From positions 25,437,501 to 25,501,500 of the forward strand of contig NC_068560.1 of NCBI RefSeq assembly GCF_022201045.2: a stretch of DNA of 64,000 bases, written 5' to 3'. The notes under the pieces were generated by a model that made no database searches, was not told the DNA's origin, and saw only the letters and a list, made by a program, of their open reading frames with translations. The DNA comes from Citrus sinensis (lineage: Eukaryota; Streptophyta; Magnoliopsida; Sapindales; Rutaceae). Shown here one piece after another: positions 30,287 through 43,100 of this stretch; positions within the stretch are counted from its first letter, which is position 1; every line of letters starts with the position of its first letter. Made by a program: the position numbers and the translations under genes.

Positions 30287-31680
30287 ATCACTCAACAGTA
30301 CTATCAGACTGCGGGAAACTGAAAGTTGAACTTAAAGAGAAGGAGACTGAATTGAAAGCGAGGGAGTGCGCTGGATTTCAAAAACGCCATGAAGAACGCT
30401 GTCACGAACTCGCATTAAAGGAGAATCGTTTAAAATCTGTCCAAGCATCTGTTGAAGACTTCAGCAAGGAGTTCCAAGTGCAAGAAAAGATGCTAATTTC
30501 AGTTGGAAAATCAATAGTGAAGTTGTTGAAATGAACTCAAACTCGTCAGTACAACGTGTCGTTTGTAAGTTATGAATATGAGTGACATGTCGTTTTATTT
30601 AAGCAATATACCAAAACTGACAAATTGCCAATGTCGTTCAAGACCATTAAAACTCACGTGTCTAACGCATGCCTTACTTAAGCTTAAACGGCAAAGCTAG
30701 CAGTCGTTTAAGGAAGGTTTTATAATAGCGCGTGAGAAGCTCGTGACAGGTTGGTTGAAAGGCCGTTAGATTTGGAGGGAAATCTGGATCTGTTTCACTT
30801 GCACAACTGATATATAAACGAGCTGGTTCTGGTGTTATGTTGCATGATCAAGGAGAGAGAGATAAGGCATCTGTACTGAGAGAAAAGCTTGACTGAGTGG
30901 TCTCTGTATTGTGTGTGATTTCTCTGTAACCTTGAAGCTTAATAAAATTGCTCTCTGTGTTGGTTTTCTCCAGTGGATGTAGGCACCCTTAAAGGTGCTG
31001 AACCACTTAAGCTCTGTGTATTCTTTGTTCTTTGGGCTGTGTACTTTGATCTAATCTTTGTTCTTTGTTAGTGTAAGATTGGTTCTTGAGTCTTCGAGTC
31101 AGAGTTGGGTCTTGGGGTGTGATTAATCTAGCAACTAAAGGGTTAATTACGCAACAGAAGTGTTCAGAGGATCTTGAATCAAAAAAGAAGGAACTTTATT
31201 TTATAAAACCGTCAAAGGAGCACGAATCAAACGAGCTGCAACTTCATTTGATTCAAACTATGACCACTGCATGCCTCTGTGAGCTCAAGGAGAATGAGAA
31301 GCATTCTACAGTTGCTAAATGCAATGTCAGGATTTTACCCTCCTCATTGAAGGGAGCAGGAGATGGAGTTTGATGTGAGTATTGTTAGGAGGACTTGTAT
31401 TCTTTTGTTAGAGCAGTTATCAGATGTGGCATCAGAGATTAATCCTCTGGTACGAGACGAGGCTATGAAGGTGGCAGGAGAGTGGAAGGAGAAGATGAGA
31501 GCAGCCGTGGAGAATTCTTTGGAGGTGCTGGGGCTTTTACATCTTTTAGGTGCCTTCAGATTGGCACCTGCTTTCGATGGTAATGAACTTGAAAGTCTTC
31601 TTGCTATCGTTGCTGAGGATAGACAGACACCTAAATTATGCCGAAGCCTTGGATTTGCGGACAAAGTGCCTGGTAAGCTC
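30287..31680 (+). pseudogene. FRIGIDA-like pseudogene fragment, copy C, split by a solo LTR
   Basis: It starts in the middle of the coiled coil (ACAGTACTATCAGACTGCGG) with no N-terminal half. It reads ECAGFQKRHEERCHELALKE, is interrupted by a solo LTR (30524-31156), and resumes at TGTTCAGAGGATCTTGAATC. A deletion near 31310 joins the coiled coil to the FRIGIDA module (NARILPSS-type junction), which is then open as EFDVSIVRRTCILLLEQLSD to about 31673, where a donor GGTAAGCTC is kept. No terminal exon follows. Confidence 0.8.
30524..31156 (+). mobile_element. Solo LTR (633 bp) with 5-bp target duplication
   Basis: The ends are TGTTGAAATG and TTACGCAACA (TGTTG/CAACA inverted). GAAGT is duplicated at 30519-30523 and 31157-31161. 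A TATA box (TATATAAAC near 30811) and a poly(A) signal (AATAAAATT near 30941) give + orientation. No internal sequence remains, so it arose by LTR-LTR recombination. The layout is like Ty1/copia LTRs; the family is not assigned. Confidence 0.85.
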
Positions 31681-31734
31681 TCTGTTATTGAAATTCAGAT
31701 GTATTGGGTGCAGTTTGTGCTCTTTATTAAATAG

Positions 31735-34100
31735 TATAATTGCATGTGCTCTGAGAATTATAATTTTGCACCCGTCAATTATCCTTTATAAAACTCCCTC
31801 CTATTACAATTACATTACATTAGAGGACGAAATCAATCTAAAGTAATCCCTATATTTTTCTTGCTATAAGTGTCTATCTCTAACTCTTTATACCACATAA
31901 TTACACCAAAGTATTTTACATTTTCTGTGTCATCAGAAATATTTTGGATTCTCATACATATTATTTTTTTAAGTTAAATAAATATTATTATATTATTTAA
32001 CAATTGGAAATTTTATTAAAAAAAACTGTAATTGGAGATGAGTGAAAGAAATTAATTTTTTTTATTTAATCGGAGAGAAACGGTTAGAATAAGATTTTTG
32101 GGAACTAAAGTAGGTTTCCACGAGAAAAGGAGAGTGAAAAGCAAAATTAAAGGTGTGCTAGAATTAATTCACTTTTGTCTTCAATTTCAGTTCAATTTGG
32201 TTTGGGATACCAAATTTGTTAAAGAGTGGTGCGATATATTAACACTCTAAAATCCTTATAAAAATCCGGTTCTAATTTCTTGACAATTTTAAAGTTGAGA
32301 GTTAGAATTATAGTTACCGAACATCCCCATGTTTTTCTTAAACGTGTAGTTTTAAAAAAATTTTAAGCGGTGTTCTAAGCCCCACTCTTTTGTTAAAGGA
32401 CTTGTTGTGCGCGGAATGCGGAATCAAATGCACCAAATAATTATAGAAAAATAAAGGACACAAAATTTACGTTGTTTGGTAATATGCCTACGTCCACAAG
32501 AGCAAGAGAATTTAATAATTGTATTATTAACAATTATTTGAGTAAAGAAATCTCACTTTCCCAGAACCAAAATACACCCAGTACTCTCACACACACTCTC
32601 CAATTGCTCACACTCTCAGAACTCTCAAAAGTTTAGAAACTTATAAGCTTAACAATTTTTTGGGATCATATAGAATAAAGAAATGGCTTTGATTTATAGG
32701 CTTCAAGCTTGCACTATTCCACCTAATCCCTCTGAAATTTGTCAATCTTCGTCTCTGTCAATTTGATAAATTTTGCTAACTTTTTCATTTTTCTTCATTT
32801 GGTGCAGGATTGTGCAACGCCAAATATTTACAGCTTGCAATTTTGAATTTGGAAGCCACTTTATTGACTTCTCAACAGGGCTCGCTAACTTTCATTAGAG
32901 TTGAATTATTGGAATTCTTTTAAATACCTCTTAAAATCTTTTGTTTCCTTTGTACACTATTAAATTTGTATAAAAAATTTTAAAAGTTTCTTACGAAACC
33001 CCATTAATTTAAAAAATAACCCTGCTTTCTTCAATAAACCCTTAATTGTAGGGATAATAATGGGGCAGAAATGAGTTGGATATACCCTACTCTAAGTTCA
33101 GATCCTTAATAAAAATTGAGATCTGTACGTGCTCCAGATCTATCATAAATCCATGTTTTTAACTCTATATCTAGACCAAAAAAATAAAAATTTATATTTA
33201 CTCCAAATAAAAAAAATAAAGTCCAAATTTGATCTGAATCCATCATGAATTCTAAAACTCAATAATAAAAAAAAAAGTAATAATTTTTAGAAAGAAAATT
33301 AAAAACCAAAATGTACTGATAACAATTAAATCACATATTTTTTTTCAAAAATCTAATAAATATTGTAACTTGTGCTTTTTATACAAGAATATAATAAAAT
33401 ATCTATCAAAAATAACTTTAAGAGGAAGATCAATGTAATATTTTAATGTCTCATTCATCATGATGTTATCCAGAGCATGCCCATCATCACTCCTACAACA
33501 TTAAGTAGTGACATATAAGTTAAATAAGATTTAGATTCAATGTTTTATTATTTTTATTATGACCATATTTAACTAAGTAAATGAATAATATAGTTAATGT
33601 TATGGTAGATAGTCACAACTGATTAGTGGTTACACAACATAAATAAGGTTATAAGTAAATAACAGAAAAGAAGAATCATGTCTAGAGATTTACCCAGCAA
33701 TTAAAGGGCTGATCCAAGTATTCAAATGGAGTGGAGAAGTAAGAATAGACTAAAGAGAAAGAAAAAGGATGAATTGAAGAATGAAAACTCAAAAAAGATT
33801 GGGGTCGATTGCCCTAATTTTACTTTATATTTGAACCTACCAAATTACTCACTAAATCTCTTTGCTAAATAAACCCAACTTCAAATTTAAAAATTTTAAA
33901 TTTTACTCAATAAACCACTTAACACCTAATATATCCTTACTAAAAACCTAATTTTTGTAATAATAGTGAGTTTACTCATTAAACCCATATGATAAATGTT
34001 TCATTGATTTTTTTTTTTATTCGAAGAAAGTTTTTTCAGAAAAAGTTCTTTTGAAGAAAGTTAAGTAAGGAATATGATTTCATAGTGCATCTTATTGGTG
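31735..34100. other. AT-rich intergenic region, no gene seen
   Basis: No supported coding frame. Around 32400-32630 a somewhat GC-richer patch (GTTGTGCGCGGAATGCGGAA, CCTACGTCCACAAGAGCAAG) looks like part of an old dispersed repeat; I cannot name it. Confidence 0.4.
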
Positions 34101-34559
34101 GTTTTCAATAATATAATTTCCATTTACCGATTTAGAAATTCTAAAATGATGAAAACTCACCCAACAAGGCATAAGGACTCGAAATGGCTGCTTCTTCATT
34201 GTTCAGGCTTGCTATATCAACTATCAAGCTATGTCAGTAGGTTGATTTCTTAGTTAAGGACTATATATTTACTGTATATTTATTTATTTATTTATTTTTC
34301 TCTTTTACCCTTATTAAATTGAGTAGGATAGTTATTATTGGGTGTTTGTGTGTGAGTAAAATTTATCAAATTGCTTTAAATAAGTTACATAAGTTATTAG
34401 TTTTTTTTAAAAAAAATATTTATTACTTATTAAGTATTTAAGAGGAAACCATCTTTTTAAGAAACTGTCTTTTATTTTCTACACCGTTACAAATCCTAGA
34501 AAAAAAAGAGAGAAAGAAACATAAGTCTTTAGAGAAAGAAAAGAAAGTTTTATAACTTC

Positions 34560-36790
34560 TTTTCTTAGTATTTGCCTTAAGGTATTAAGTATTTCTTTGA
34601 CTTATATGATTTATTTTTATTAATTGTTTGCCTTTAATTACTTGTAGTATGATTTGGGTAATATATGTTTGTTTGTAATGATATGAACAGTCTCTATTCC
34701 TTACTCGAAATCGTTTTCGTTATTTAGAATCACGTGAATATGCTTACATATCATGGAACTAGACATCCTAAGCTTTCCATTGATAGGTTTTGTGTTGAAA
34801 TCGTCTGAGTATGCAAATTGTTATGGGTTTTCGAAGTTGGGTTACTGGTGCTGGAAAATTCCGATTTTCAGCAGCGGTTCTCAATTCTGGAAATTTTTCT
34901 GTAAGGTTAGACATCCTTAAAAATTATGGCGATATTTGTATCAACAGATCTATGTCTTCTATGCTTGCGTGTTTAATTTCGTAGTTTTATTCTTTGTGGT
35001 TAAATTATTAAAAATCGTAACATGTGAATGCTGCAAATCTGGAAACTGTTTTCCAGAATTGCGGAAGCCGAAACGTGTAACAGTTGGGCTAATTTATGAA
35101 TATTACATGCCATGTTAGGATTTTATAATGAAATTTCAATCTTTCCTCTGTCTTTAAAAACTAGAATCGTGATTTTTGGGCACGTAAAATAAAAGATACG
35201 AATTTTTGAAATTCTGTTTTCAAATCTGGAATTTTCTGGACGGGTTAGATGTTATCGGAAATAAAACGTTTTTAAATAGTTTCAGGAGTCCAAAAATTAT
35301 GAATTGTAATTATATGCTTTCTGAATGTGTCTTCTGTAATTAGAAAAAAGAAACATATTATTTCGAGTACTAAAGACTATTTTATGAACTTCCTAAGTGG
35401 TAAAGGTCTGTTTTGATCAATAATGGACAGTTTTGTTACTATGGTGAAAGGTCAATAATTTGACTCGATTTTTACTTATGCTGATTTTTGTGAAATATTG
35501 TATTCAATGATATGCATGTTCACAGTGCCTCTATAAATTTTCATGGTTTTTCGATATGTGTATAGGTTATTAAAAATCAGCACGTGCAAGATACTCATAC
35601 TTATGTCTAGAATATGTATAAGTATTGAGATAGTATAAATGCCTATGAAGTATGAATTAAGGATGGTTGAGATTATGTTTAAGGTTAGAGATGATATTGA
35701 TAAGGATATTTTTATTATGATTATAGGATGTGGGTGAGCTCGTTGGTTTATTCTTAAGGTATTGAGTTGATTTCTGCGGATCGAGGTAAGTAGATTCATG
35801 CATAATACGTTTTATAATAAATGCAATTTATGTTATAAGAATTATGTTTAAATGGAGGTTTTTACAAAATTGATTTCTAAAATGTTAAAATGAATTTTTC
35901 AAAATAAAAATGCTTTTAAATGAATTTATATAAATGTATTTTTAAATGAACGTTTCTTAATAAATTAGTTTTCTCAAAACAAATGTTTTCTTAAAGAATT
36001 TTCCAAAAGAATTAAATGTTCAAAGAAAAGTTCTTAAATATTTTAGAAGACTTAAAATGTTATTTATGAAAAGATATAAGGTGGATTTAAAAATGTTTTG
36101 TCTCATAGTTCGTAGTAATGTATATGATGTTAATGTTATGATGTTATGATGTTATGAAGTGTTATGACCAGCTTGCTAGTATGATGATGATCTTGTGCAC
36201 AAGGATGTTATGAATAATGTGGGATATAGTACTCTAAATGAGGAACAATGTGGGGTATAACACCCTAAGTGATAAGTGATAAATGATGAATGATGAATGA
36301 TGATGACTACGAGACATGAGCTACCAATGTTTATGTTTTCATGTTTTTATGTTTTTATGAATGTTTTAATGTTTTTAATGCTTTTACATGAATCCACCCT
36401 TTATGCTAAATGAAGATGTTGTTATAAAATATTTAAAGGTAAAATGACAAAGGTTTTCAAATATTGTGCATGAATTTGCTTACCGAGTTAACGGATCACC
36501 TCTCCTCCCCAATATTTTGCAGATTGATTAGAGATGTGGCTTGGGTTCTTAGATGGAGAATTTTTTTAGTGTATCTTTGGAGTTGCTTTAAAGATTAAAT
36601 TTAGCTAAGACTTTTTATTTTGGATTAGAGACTTTTCTTTGGAGACTTTATTTCAGATGTTCTATGTAAGGATTCAATTGAAGTATGAATAATGATTGTC
36701 TATCTTGAAATTTACTAATAAGAATAAATGATGTGAGGTTTCATTCCAATTTTACCCTTGTGTTTTCATGGGTAATTTTTGCGGTGTTAC
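34560..36790 (-). mobile_element. Probable old LTR of a Ty3/gypsy element, left border unclear
   Basis: The right edge at 36790, read on the - strand, starts TGTAACACCGCAAAAATTAC, a start typical of many plant Ty3/gypsy LTRs. The region contains GTGTTATGATG-type runs (36120-36300) and a GCAGCGGTTCTCAATTCTGG patch (34870) of the sort found in such LTRs. No internal domains or matching second LTR were found, and no target duplication was confirmed. The left border is a guess. Confidence 0.35.
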
Positions 36791-37821
36791 ATTTGCAATG
36801 ATTGCTTATGAATTTAAATTTAAATTGACAAATGACTGCTCATAAACTTTTCATTTGATAGAGCAATACTATGAGAAAGAAACATTTAAAGAGTGAATAA
36901 ATATAAAATATTTTAAAAATATATGGCTTGATAAAAGAATCACACCTCTTTATTGATTAGGGTTTAATAAATTATGTTAAACATAAAGATGGGTTGAAAG
37001 AGTAAAAATTTTATTTTTTAATTATATTTTAATGTCCATAACTATAATTTGATCTTGGAGTATTTTAATCATAAAAAATTATTTTTCAAAAGTGGGTTTA
37101 ATGAGTAGTTTGATGGATTCAAATAGCCACACCCTAATTTTTTTTTATTATCATTTAAATTTACAAAACTAACCTTTAAGTTTTAAGATTTTTAAATACA
37201 TGGTAAATACCACTAATATACTATTAATAAAATTTATTATCATTTATAATTACATAATTGTTAATAAATTTTTAAAATTAAATTAAATTAAAAGCTAAGT
37301 GGATATGGATATGGATTTAGATCTAGATATTAAGATAAATCTAAACTGTTTCAAATCCGTATTAGATCAACGCACAACATCCAAATCAATTTAAAACTTA
37401 TTAAATTTGAACCGATTGAATTTGAATCACGTGATTGTTGGGTCAAATATGATCCATTGCCACGCTTCCCACGTTCTCTTCATTTTAATATGCTCTCCCC
37501 CTTTGAAATTCTACTCTCTATGGTAATAGGATAAGTCAATATCATGCTTTGGATTAGATTTGCTAGAAATAGGAAAAATAAATTTAATTGTAATATTTTA
37601 ATAGCTCGTACTCACAACCATTTATGATTATATGACAAAAAAAATTTCTATTTATTATTTTTTCCGTTTATACTTTTTATTTATTATTTGTTTAATGCAT
37701 TTCCTTGCAAATAATGGAAGACACTAAAAATCCCAACAATTGGAAAAGAAAAAAAAAAGGAAAAGGATTTTTGTATGGGAAGGAAGCCTTTAGTTGGTGG
37801 TAAATTTGAGTGTGTTTGTGA
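36791..37821. other. AT-rich intergenic region, no gene seen
   Basis: No coding frame or defined repeat recognised. Confidence 0.4.
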
Positions 37822-38062
37822 CTAAGGTTGGCATCTACAACTTAAAAGGTATACCACTAAAGTGTTTAATAAACATTAGCTACTGTAACTTAAAAACTAT
37901 ATTAATATGATTTTTTTTTTACTTATATGATAGAAAACTTTAATAATTTTGTCAAAATTATTATTTAAAATTTATATTTACTATATATTATTAACTTTTG
38001 TTTCATAATTATAATTTTTTTTTCACAGCAGTTGTATATTAAAAGTTACAGTATTTTAATTT
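37822..38062. mobile_element. Old MITE related to the one in FRL copy H
   Basis: It shares long stretches with 59857-60129, for example TTTAATAATTTTGTCAAAAT and TTTATATTTACTATATAT, and the same order of subterminal blocks (GTAACTTAAAA near the left, CAGCAGTTGTA near the right). The ends are eroded. Confidence 0.65.
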
Positions 38063-38470
38063 TAAATATGACCATTATCAACCTCGTGAGCCTCATTGAT
38101 TAGCTTAAGAGTTAAGTCAATGAATGCTAATGACAACTTTTTTTATAATTTAAAGGGAGATTTTCGAAACATTTTAAAAATTAATCATATATTTTTAATG
38201 CGGTTTATGAAGAGTTTGAGAAAAAAAGATTTCCTTGAAACTTATGACTTTCAAGAATCGAGAGTAGTTTTAAACGAACTTTAAGATAAAGATTGTGAAC
38301 AGAACAGAATATAATTACACAAAAATGAAATTATCTCGGAATAATCATAAGGAAATAATATGTTATAAGGTCCATGATTGTCATTATCTTTATGCTTTAA
38401 ATTTGATTATTCGAATAGGTCAATACTGAGCAGAATTCTCTCCTAATAAAATTAAAAAGCCTTATATATG

Positions 38471-38963
38471 ACTTTGAAATTTTTAAAAATTCAAGAAAAT
38501 TCTTATCAACACATAATATTTGTTGAATCACATTATTAGCACCATAATTCAGCTAAGTCATATTTTATATTAAAAATACTAGTTGGACTACGGAATCTCA
38601 CAGCCTCAATAATTTTGAAATTTTTAAAAATTCATGAAAGTTTCCATATCAACATATAATACTTTGTTGAATTCACATAATTTATACCGTAATTCAGTTA
38701 AGTTTTTTATAATAAAAATAATGGGTTCTGACAATTGTATATTTTTAAAGTTCAAGAACGTACTATTTTATTGAATCACATTATTTGTGCTATAATTCGG
38801 TTAGGTCTTGTTTTTATATTAAAATAATGGGTTCGACTATAATATATATTGTAAATTCAAAAAAGTTAATATCAACATGTAATACTTTTATTGAATCACA
38901 TAATTTGTGTCATAATTCAATTAAGTCCCATTTATACTTAAATAATAGGTTTGACTGTTGTAT
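38471..38963. repeat. Degenerate tandem repeat, four units of about 105-140 bp
   Basis: Each unit carries ATTGAATCACATAATTTGTG or a variant, then ATAATTCAGTTAAGT, then a run like TATTAAAATAATGGGTT. Units begin near 38471, 38613, 38740 and 38846. They are strongly diverged and AT-rich. Confidence 0.65.
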
Positions 38964-39602
38964 CCCATGGTCTTATTGTATCATATCTCCCTACTCAAAT
39001 TACTATCTACCACTTATTCCCTTCTATTTTAAATCCATGGTACTAAAATTTAAGAAAAAAAAGGTAAATAAGTTATTTACTTTGGGGAATTCAAAATATT
39101 CATTTATTATACGAAAAATATTCAAAAAAATGTATTTATTACAATCTAAGTGAAAAGCAAATATGCGTTCAAGTTTGAACTATTTTTTAAATTTTTTATT
39201 TGTATTTAATATTATTTTAGTTCATAAATAATAAAGTATATTAGAATAAAAAAAGAAAAAGAAATAGATTAGAATAAATAAAAATTAATTTGATTTATAT
39301 TATTTTATAAGAAACATAAATAAAAGAGTATTTGAAAATAAGAGTAAGACTCCGAAATTATCATATACGAGAGTTATCAAAAACTATAAAGAAACAAAGA
39401 TAAATGCTCACAAGGAATTTTAAAATATTTTAGAGATAATATAACCAATTAATTCATCTACTACATACATAATTGAATTGAATTTAACAACCATTTATAC
39501 AGTAATTTTTTAAAATAAATACTCATATATTATAACATTATTTGTTTATTGTATAAGTATCTCTAATGTATTTTAAGATTTTTAAATGCACAAAACCGAT
39601 AT
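38964..39602. other. AT-rich intergenic region, no gene seen
   Basis: No coding frame or element recognised up to the MITE at 39612. Confidence 0.4.
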
Positions 39603-39611
39603 TATAAATTA

Positions 39612-39739
39612 GGCAAATGCTATGTTACAATTAATGTAACATACACACTCAACGATAACCACATAAATTATGTGGGTCCATCATTTATGTGGTTGTTGTT
39701 GAGTGTGTATGTTACATTAATTGTAACACAGGAGCTCCC
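39612..39739. mobile_element. 128-bp foldback MITE with 9-bp target duplication
   Basis: TATAAATTA occurs at 39603-39611 and 39740-39748. The arms (TGTTACAATTAATGTAACAT and, inverted, TGTTACAATTAATGTAACAT) are nearly identical over about 60 bp and meet at a short centre near 39680. A 9-bp duplication suggests a Mutator-like family. It lies about 370 bp upstream of the start codon of gene D. Confidence 0.82.
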
Positions 39740-40005
39740 TATAAATTAAATTTACAGCCTGCAAATAGAAAACAGATACGTGTCATGACATTATTTCATG
39801 TACACTGAATTCAGAATATGTCACTTTCACAAGGACTGAAACGCTGCGCTGATGAGTCCACTAACTCGCCAACATTAAAGCAAGAGTTCTTTACTTCGGC
39901 GTCACGCTAGCTGGTTGAAAAGTTAAGCTCATGACAGTGACAGGTTATCGGCGGCGACAAGCGTTTCTTTTATTTTAATCCTTTGACTGCAGAGTTTGAA
40001 GACGA

Positions 40006-40033
40006 CCGGTTAGTTAACTCTTCTGCAACTGTT
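40006..40033 (+). promoter_or_regulatory. Leader motif shared by all FRL copies (copy D instance)
   Basis: CCGGTTAG...CTCTTCTGCAACTG lies about 80-105 bp before the ATG. Near-identical blocks lie at the same distance before copies A (24461), E (46190), F (53148) and H (59506) and in the 23.6-kb relic. It is followed in all by a (G)GGTTTGT...AGTTTSTAAAATG segment. It marks a conserved 5' leader; whether it binds a regulator is unknown. Confidence 0.5.
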
Positions 40034-40111
40034 CATCTAATTGTTTAATTTTGAATGCTCATTTTCACTTACATTGTGTTCTTATGAACTGGGTTTGTCT
40101 AAGTTTGTAAA

Positions 40112-43100
40112 ATGAAGAACTGTGATAATAATAAAGAGGAGTTGAGACTCGCCGAGTCAAAGAAAGAAATCTTAAGAAGATCATATGACCTTGCACATGC
40201 ACAAGCTAATTCAGTACTGAATTTCACTGTTCAATGGAAAGATTTAGAGGAACACCTTGATATAAGTATGAAATCACTTGAAAAACAAAGTAATGATGCT
40301 GATAGCAAGATTAGGTTGTTAGATCAGCGTGCTAAGGAGATTGAAAGCAAGGAGAGTGATTTAGTTTTGGCTGAAAGAAGGATTAAAGAGTGTAATTTTG
40401 AGCTTGCGTGTAAGGAAAAACAATTGGAGTTGGTCCGAAAGAGGATTGGAGAATGTGAATGTGAGCTTCAGTTGAAAGAGGGTGAGTTGAATTTGGTTAA
40501 AAAATCGGTTGAGGAGTGGTTGGAGAAGCTCGATTTGAAGATGAAAGAAGTGGGTTTGGTTGAAAAGTCAAATGATAAAAGTCTTGTGGACCAGAGGCGG
40601 TTGGAAAATTTGATTAAAGACTTTTGTGAGCAAATTGAGTTGAAAGAAAAGGACTTGAGGAAAATTCGAAGCTCAATTGAGGAATGTGAGAAAGAGCTTG
40701 TGATGAAGGAGAAACATGCATCTTCACTTCAGTCATTGATTGAAGATTATGCTGAAGAACTTGAATCGAAAGAGAAGCTATATGATGAAATTAAGAAGTC
40801 TATTATACAGTGTGAGACAAAACTTGATTGTAAAAAGAAAGAGTTGGAGCTCACTCAAACATCTATTATAGAGCTCTCATTGGAGCTTCATCTAGAAGAG
40901 GAGAAATTAGAGTCACTCCAGAGGATTGTCAGACTGTGCGAAAATGAACTCGACTCTAAAGAGGAGAAGCTTGATGCAATGAAAGAAGAAATGAAAAAAT
41001 ATTTTAATGATATTGAATTGAAAGAGAGGGAGTTCAATGGGATAAGGAAATGCATAGAAAAACGCAGTCAGGAACTCACATTGAAGGAGAAGCAGTTAAA
41101 ACGTGTCCAAGAATCTCTTGAAGGATGCAGGAATGAGTTCGAGGAAAAAGAAAATGAGTTAATTTCAGTTGAAAAATTAATTGATAAATGCTCAGAGGAG
41201 CTTGAATTAAAAAAGAAGCACCTTTGTGTGATAGAAAATTCTGTAGCAGAGCTTTCTGACGAGTGTGAATCAAACGAGTTAGAACTGGATTTGATTCAGA
41301 CAATGGCCATTGGATACCTCAAACAGCTCAAAGAGAAGGAAAAGCAGTTTCATTCATTAAAAGAAGCTTTAGATGAACGCTGGCAAGATCTTGAAATAAA
41401 AGAGAGAAAATTTGAGGAACGTGTCAAGGAGTTTGAGCTAAGAGAGAAAGAGATTGAGTCTATCCGAAAAGCAGTTGAAGATCGCAGTAAAAATCTGGAG
41501 TTGAAAGAGAAAAAATTGTCTAACAACCTCCATTTGCAAGTGAAAATTGAGCAACCTGAAAGTTTGAAAGGCAACGAGGGTACAAAACAACTGTCTCTTC
41601 AATCATGCACCATGATCACTGGAAAAAATCTACAGTTGCTCTTGAATCAGCATTTGCAGAAACATGATTTGGTTTTTGGTGAAATTTCCCACACACTCAC
41701 AAAAGCAGGTGACCCTGCGTCGTTGGTGTTAGATGCAATGGAAGGATTTTACCCTCCTCATTCGAGGGAGGGAGGTATGGAGTTCGATGTGAGCATTATT
41801 AGGAGGACTTGTATTCTTTTGTTAGAGCAGTTATCAAGTGTCACACCGGAGATTAATCCTCAAGTACGAGATGAGGCTATGAAGGTGGCAGGTGAGTGGA
41901 AGAAGAAGATGAGAGTAGCAGAGGATAATTCTTTGGAGGTGCTGGGGTTTTTGCATCTTTTAGCTGCCTATGGATTGGGACCTTCTTTTGATGGTATTGA
42001 ACTTGAAAGTCTTCTTGATATTGTTGCTCAGCACAGACAGACATCTAAATTACGGCAGAGCCTCGGGTTTGCGGAAAAAGCACGCGGTAAGCTCTTTGTT
42101 ATTTAAATTTAGATGTATTGGGTGCAATTATTGCTCTCCATTATTTCGAAAAGTTGATGTTGTGAGAAACCTATTTGTAACCTTGTTATTTCCACTCTAA
42201 CTTATTAGGACGTATTATTATTCCACTGATGTTACATGTGAAAGAAAAGGATTATAAATACTTTACAATAGAAATTATAGGAGCTAGCTGATTTTTGGTT
42301 TTTTTGATTATTAGAGAATACATCTGTATTTTCTTGTCCATCAAAGTCCTTAGTTCTCAAGTGATTTTGTATTTCAATTGCCTCATGCAGAAGCATTGTT
42401 GCCAACTGCCTTTACTACTGGTCTTGAGACATAATCTTTCCCTACCTTAATTTGATCCATTTATTGTCTGAAAGGTAGAGTTTGTAACATTAGCTATTAC
42501 TGGAATAATATGGCTTTTAAATTATAAGGCTTGTTGTTCTGTTAGCTTACATCTGTGTTCTTCATATGATATTTATTAGCAATTACGTGTCTCCTTTCTT
42601 CACTCTGTTAAAACACCCTGAACAGCTAGCATCACGACTCAAGCAAGGGTCTTGATTCAATCCTAAGTCATAAGTTTGTAGGCCATTTTGCTGTCTTGGT
42701 CTCCAGTAATAATTTTGATTTAAACTTCATACTATCTCCAAATTTCTGAAATCTGTCTTAAGCATTTTGATATCTTTAATCTTAGAAGATTAAGAAATCT
42801 GAATATTTTCCAGTCAACAATTTACTTGATTCTTTGTCTGTAGGTCTCCAATGCAGCACCACAAGAGAAGCAAGGAGTTATCTGTCACTCCTAAACAAGC
42901 ATGATTTAGGTCACAATGAAGTTTTACAACTTCTTCATTTGGCTCCAGATCCAGCAATGTTTGTTTTGGATTTTATTCAGCACTGGAAGTCTCAAGGTAC
43001 TGGCTTTGAAGAAGATAATGTAAAGTGTTTTATCCTTGTCTTGGAGAAGCTGAAGGAAGTTTTACCGATAATGAATCCTCGAGTCAAAGGTGAAGCAATG

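Noticed and set aside
35476-35799. 107-codon - strand Ile-rich frame
   Set aside because: Low-complexity AT-rich translation inside a probable LTR.
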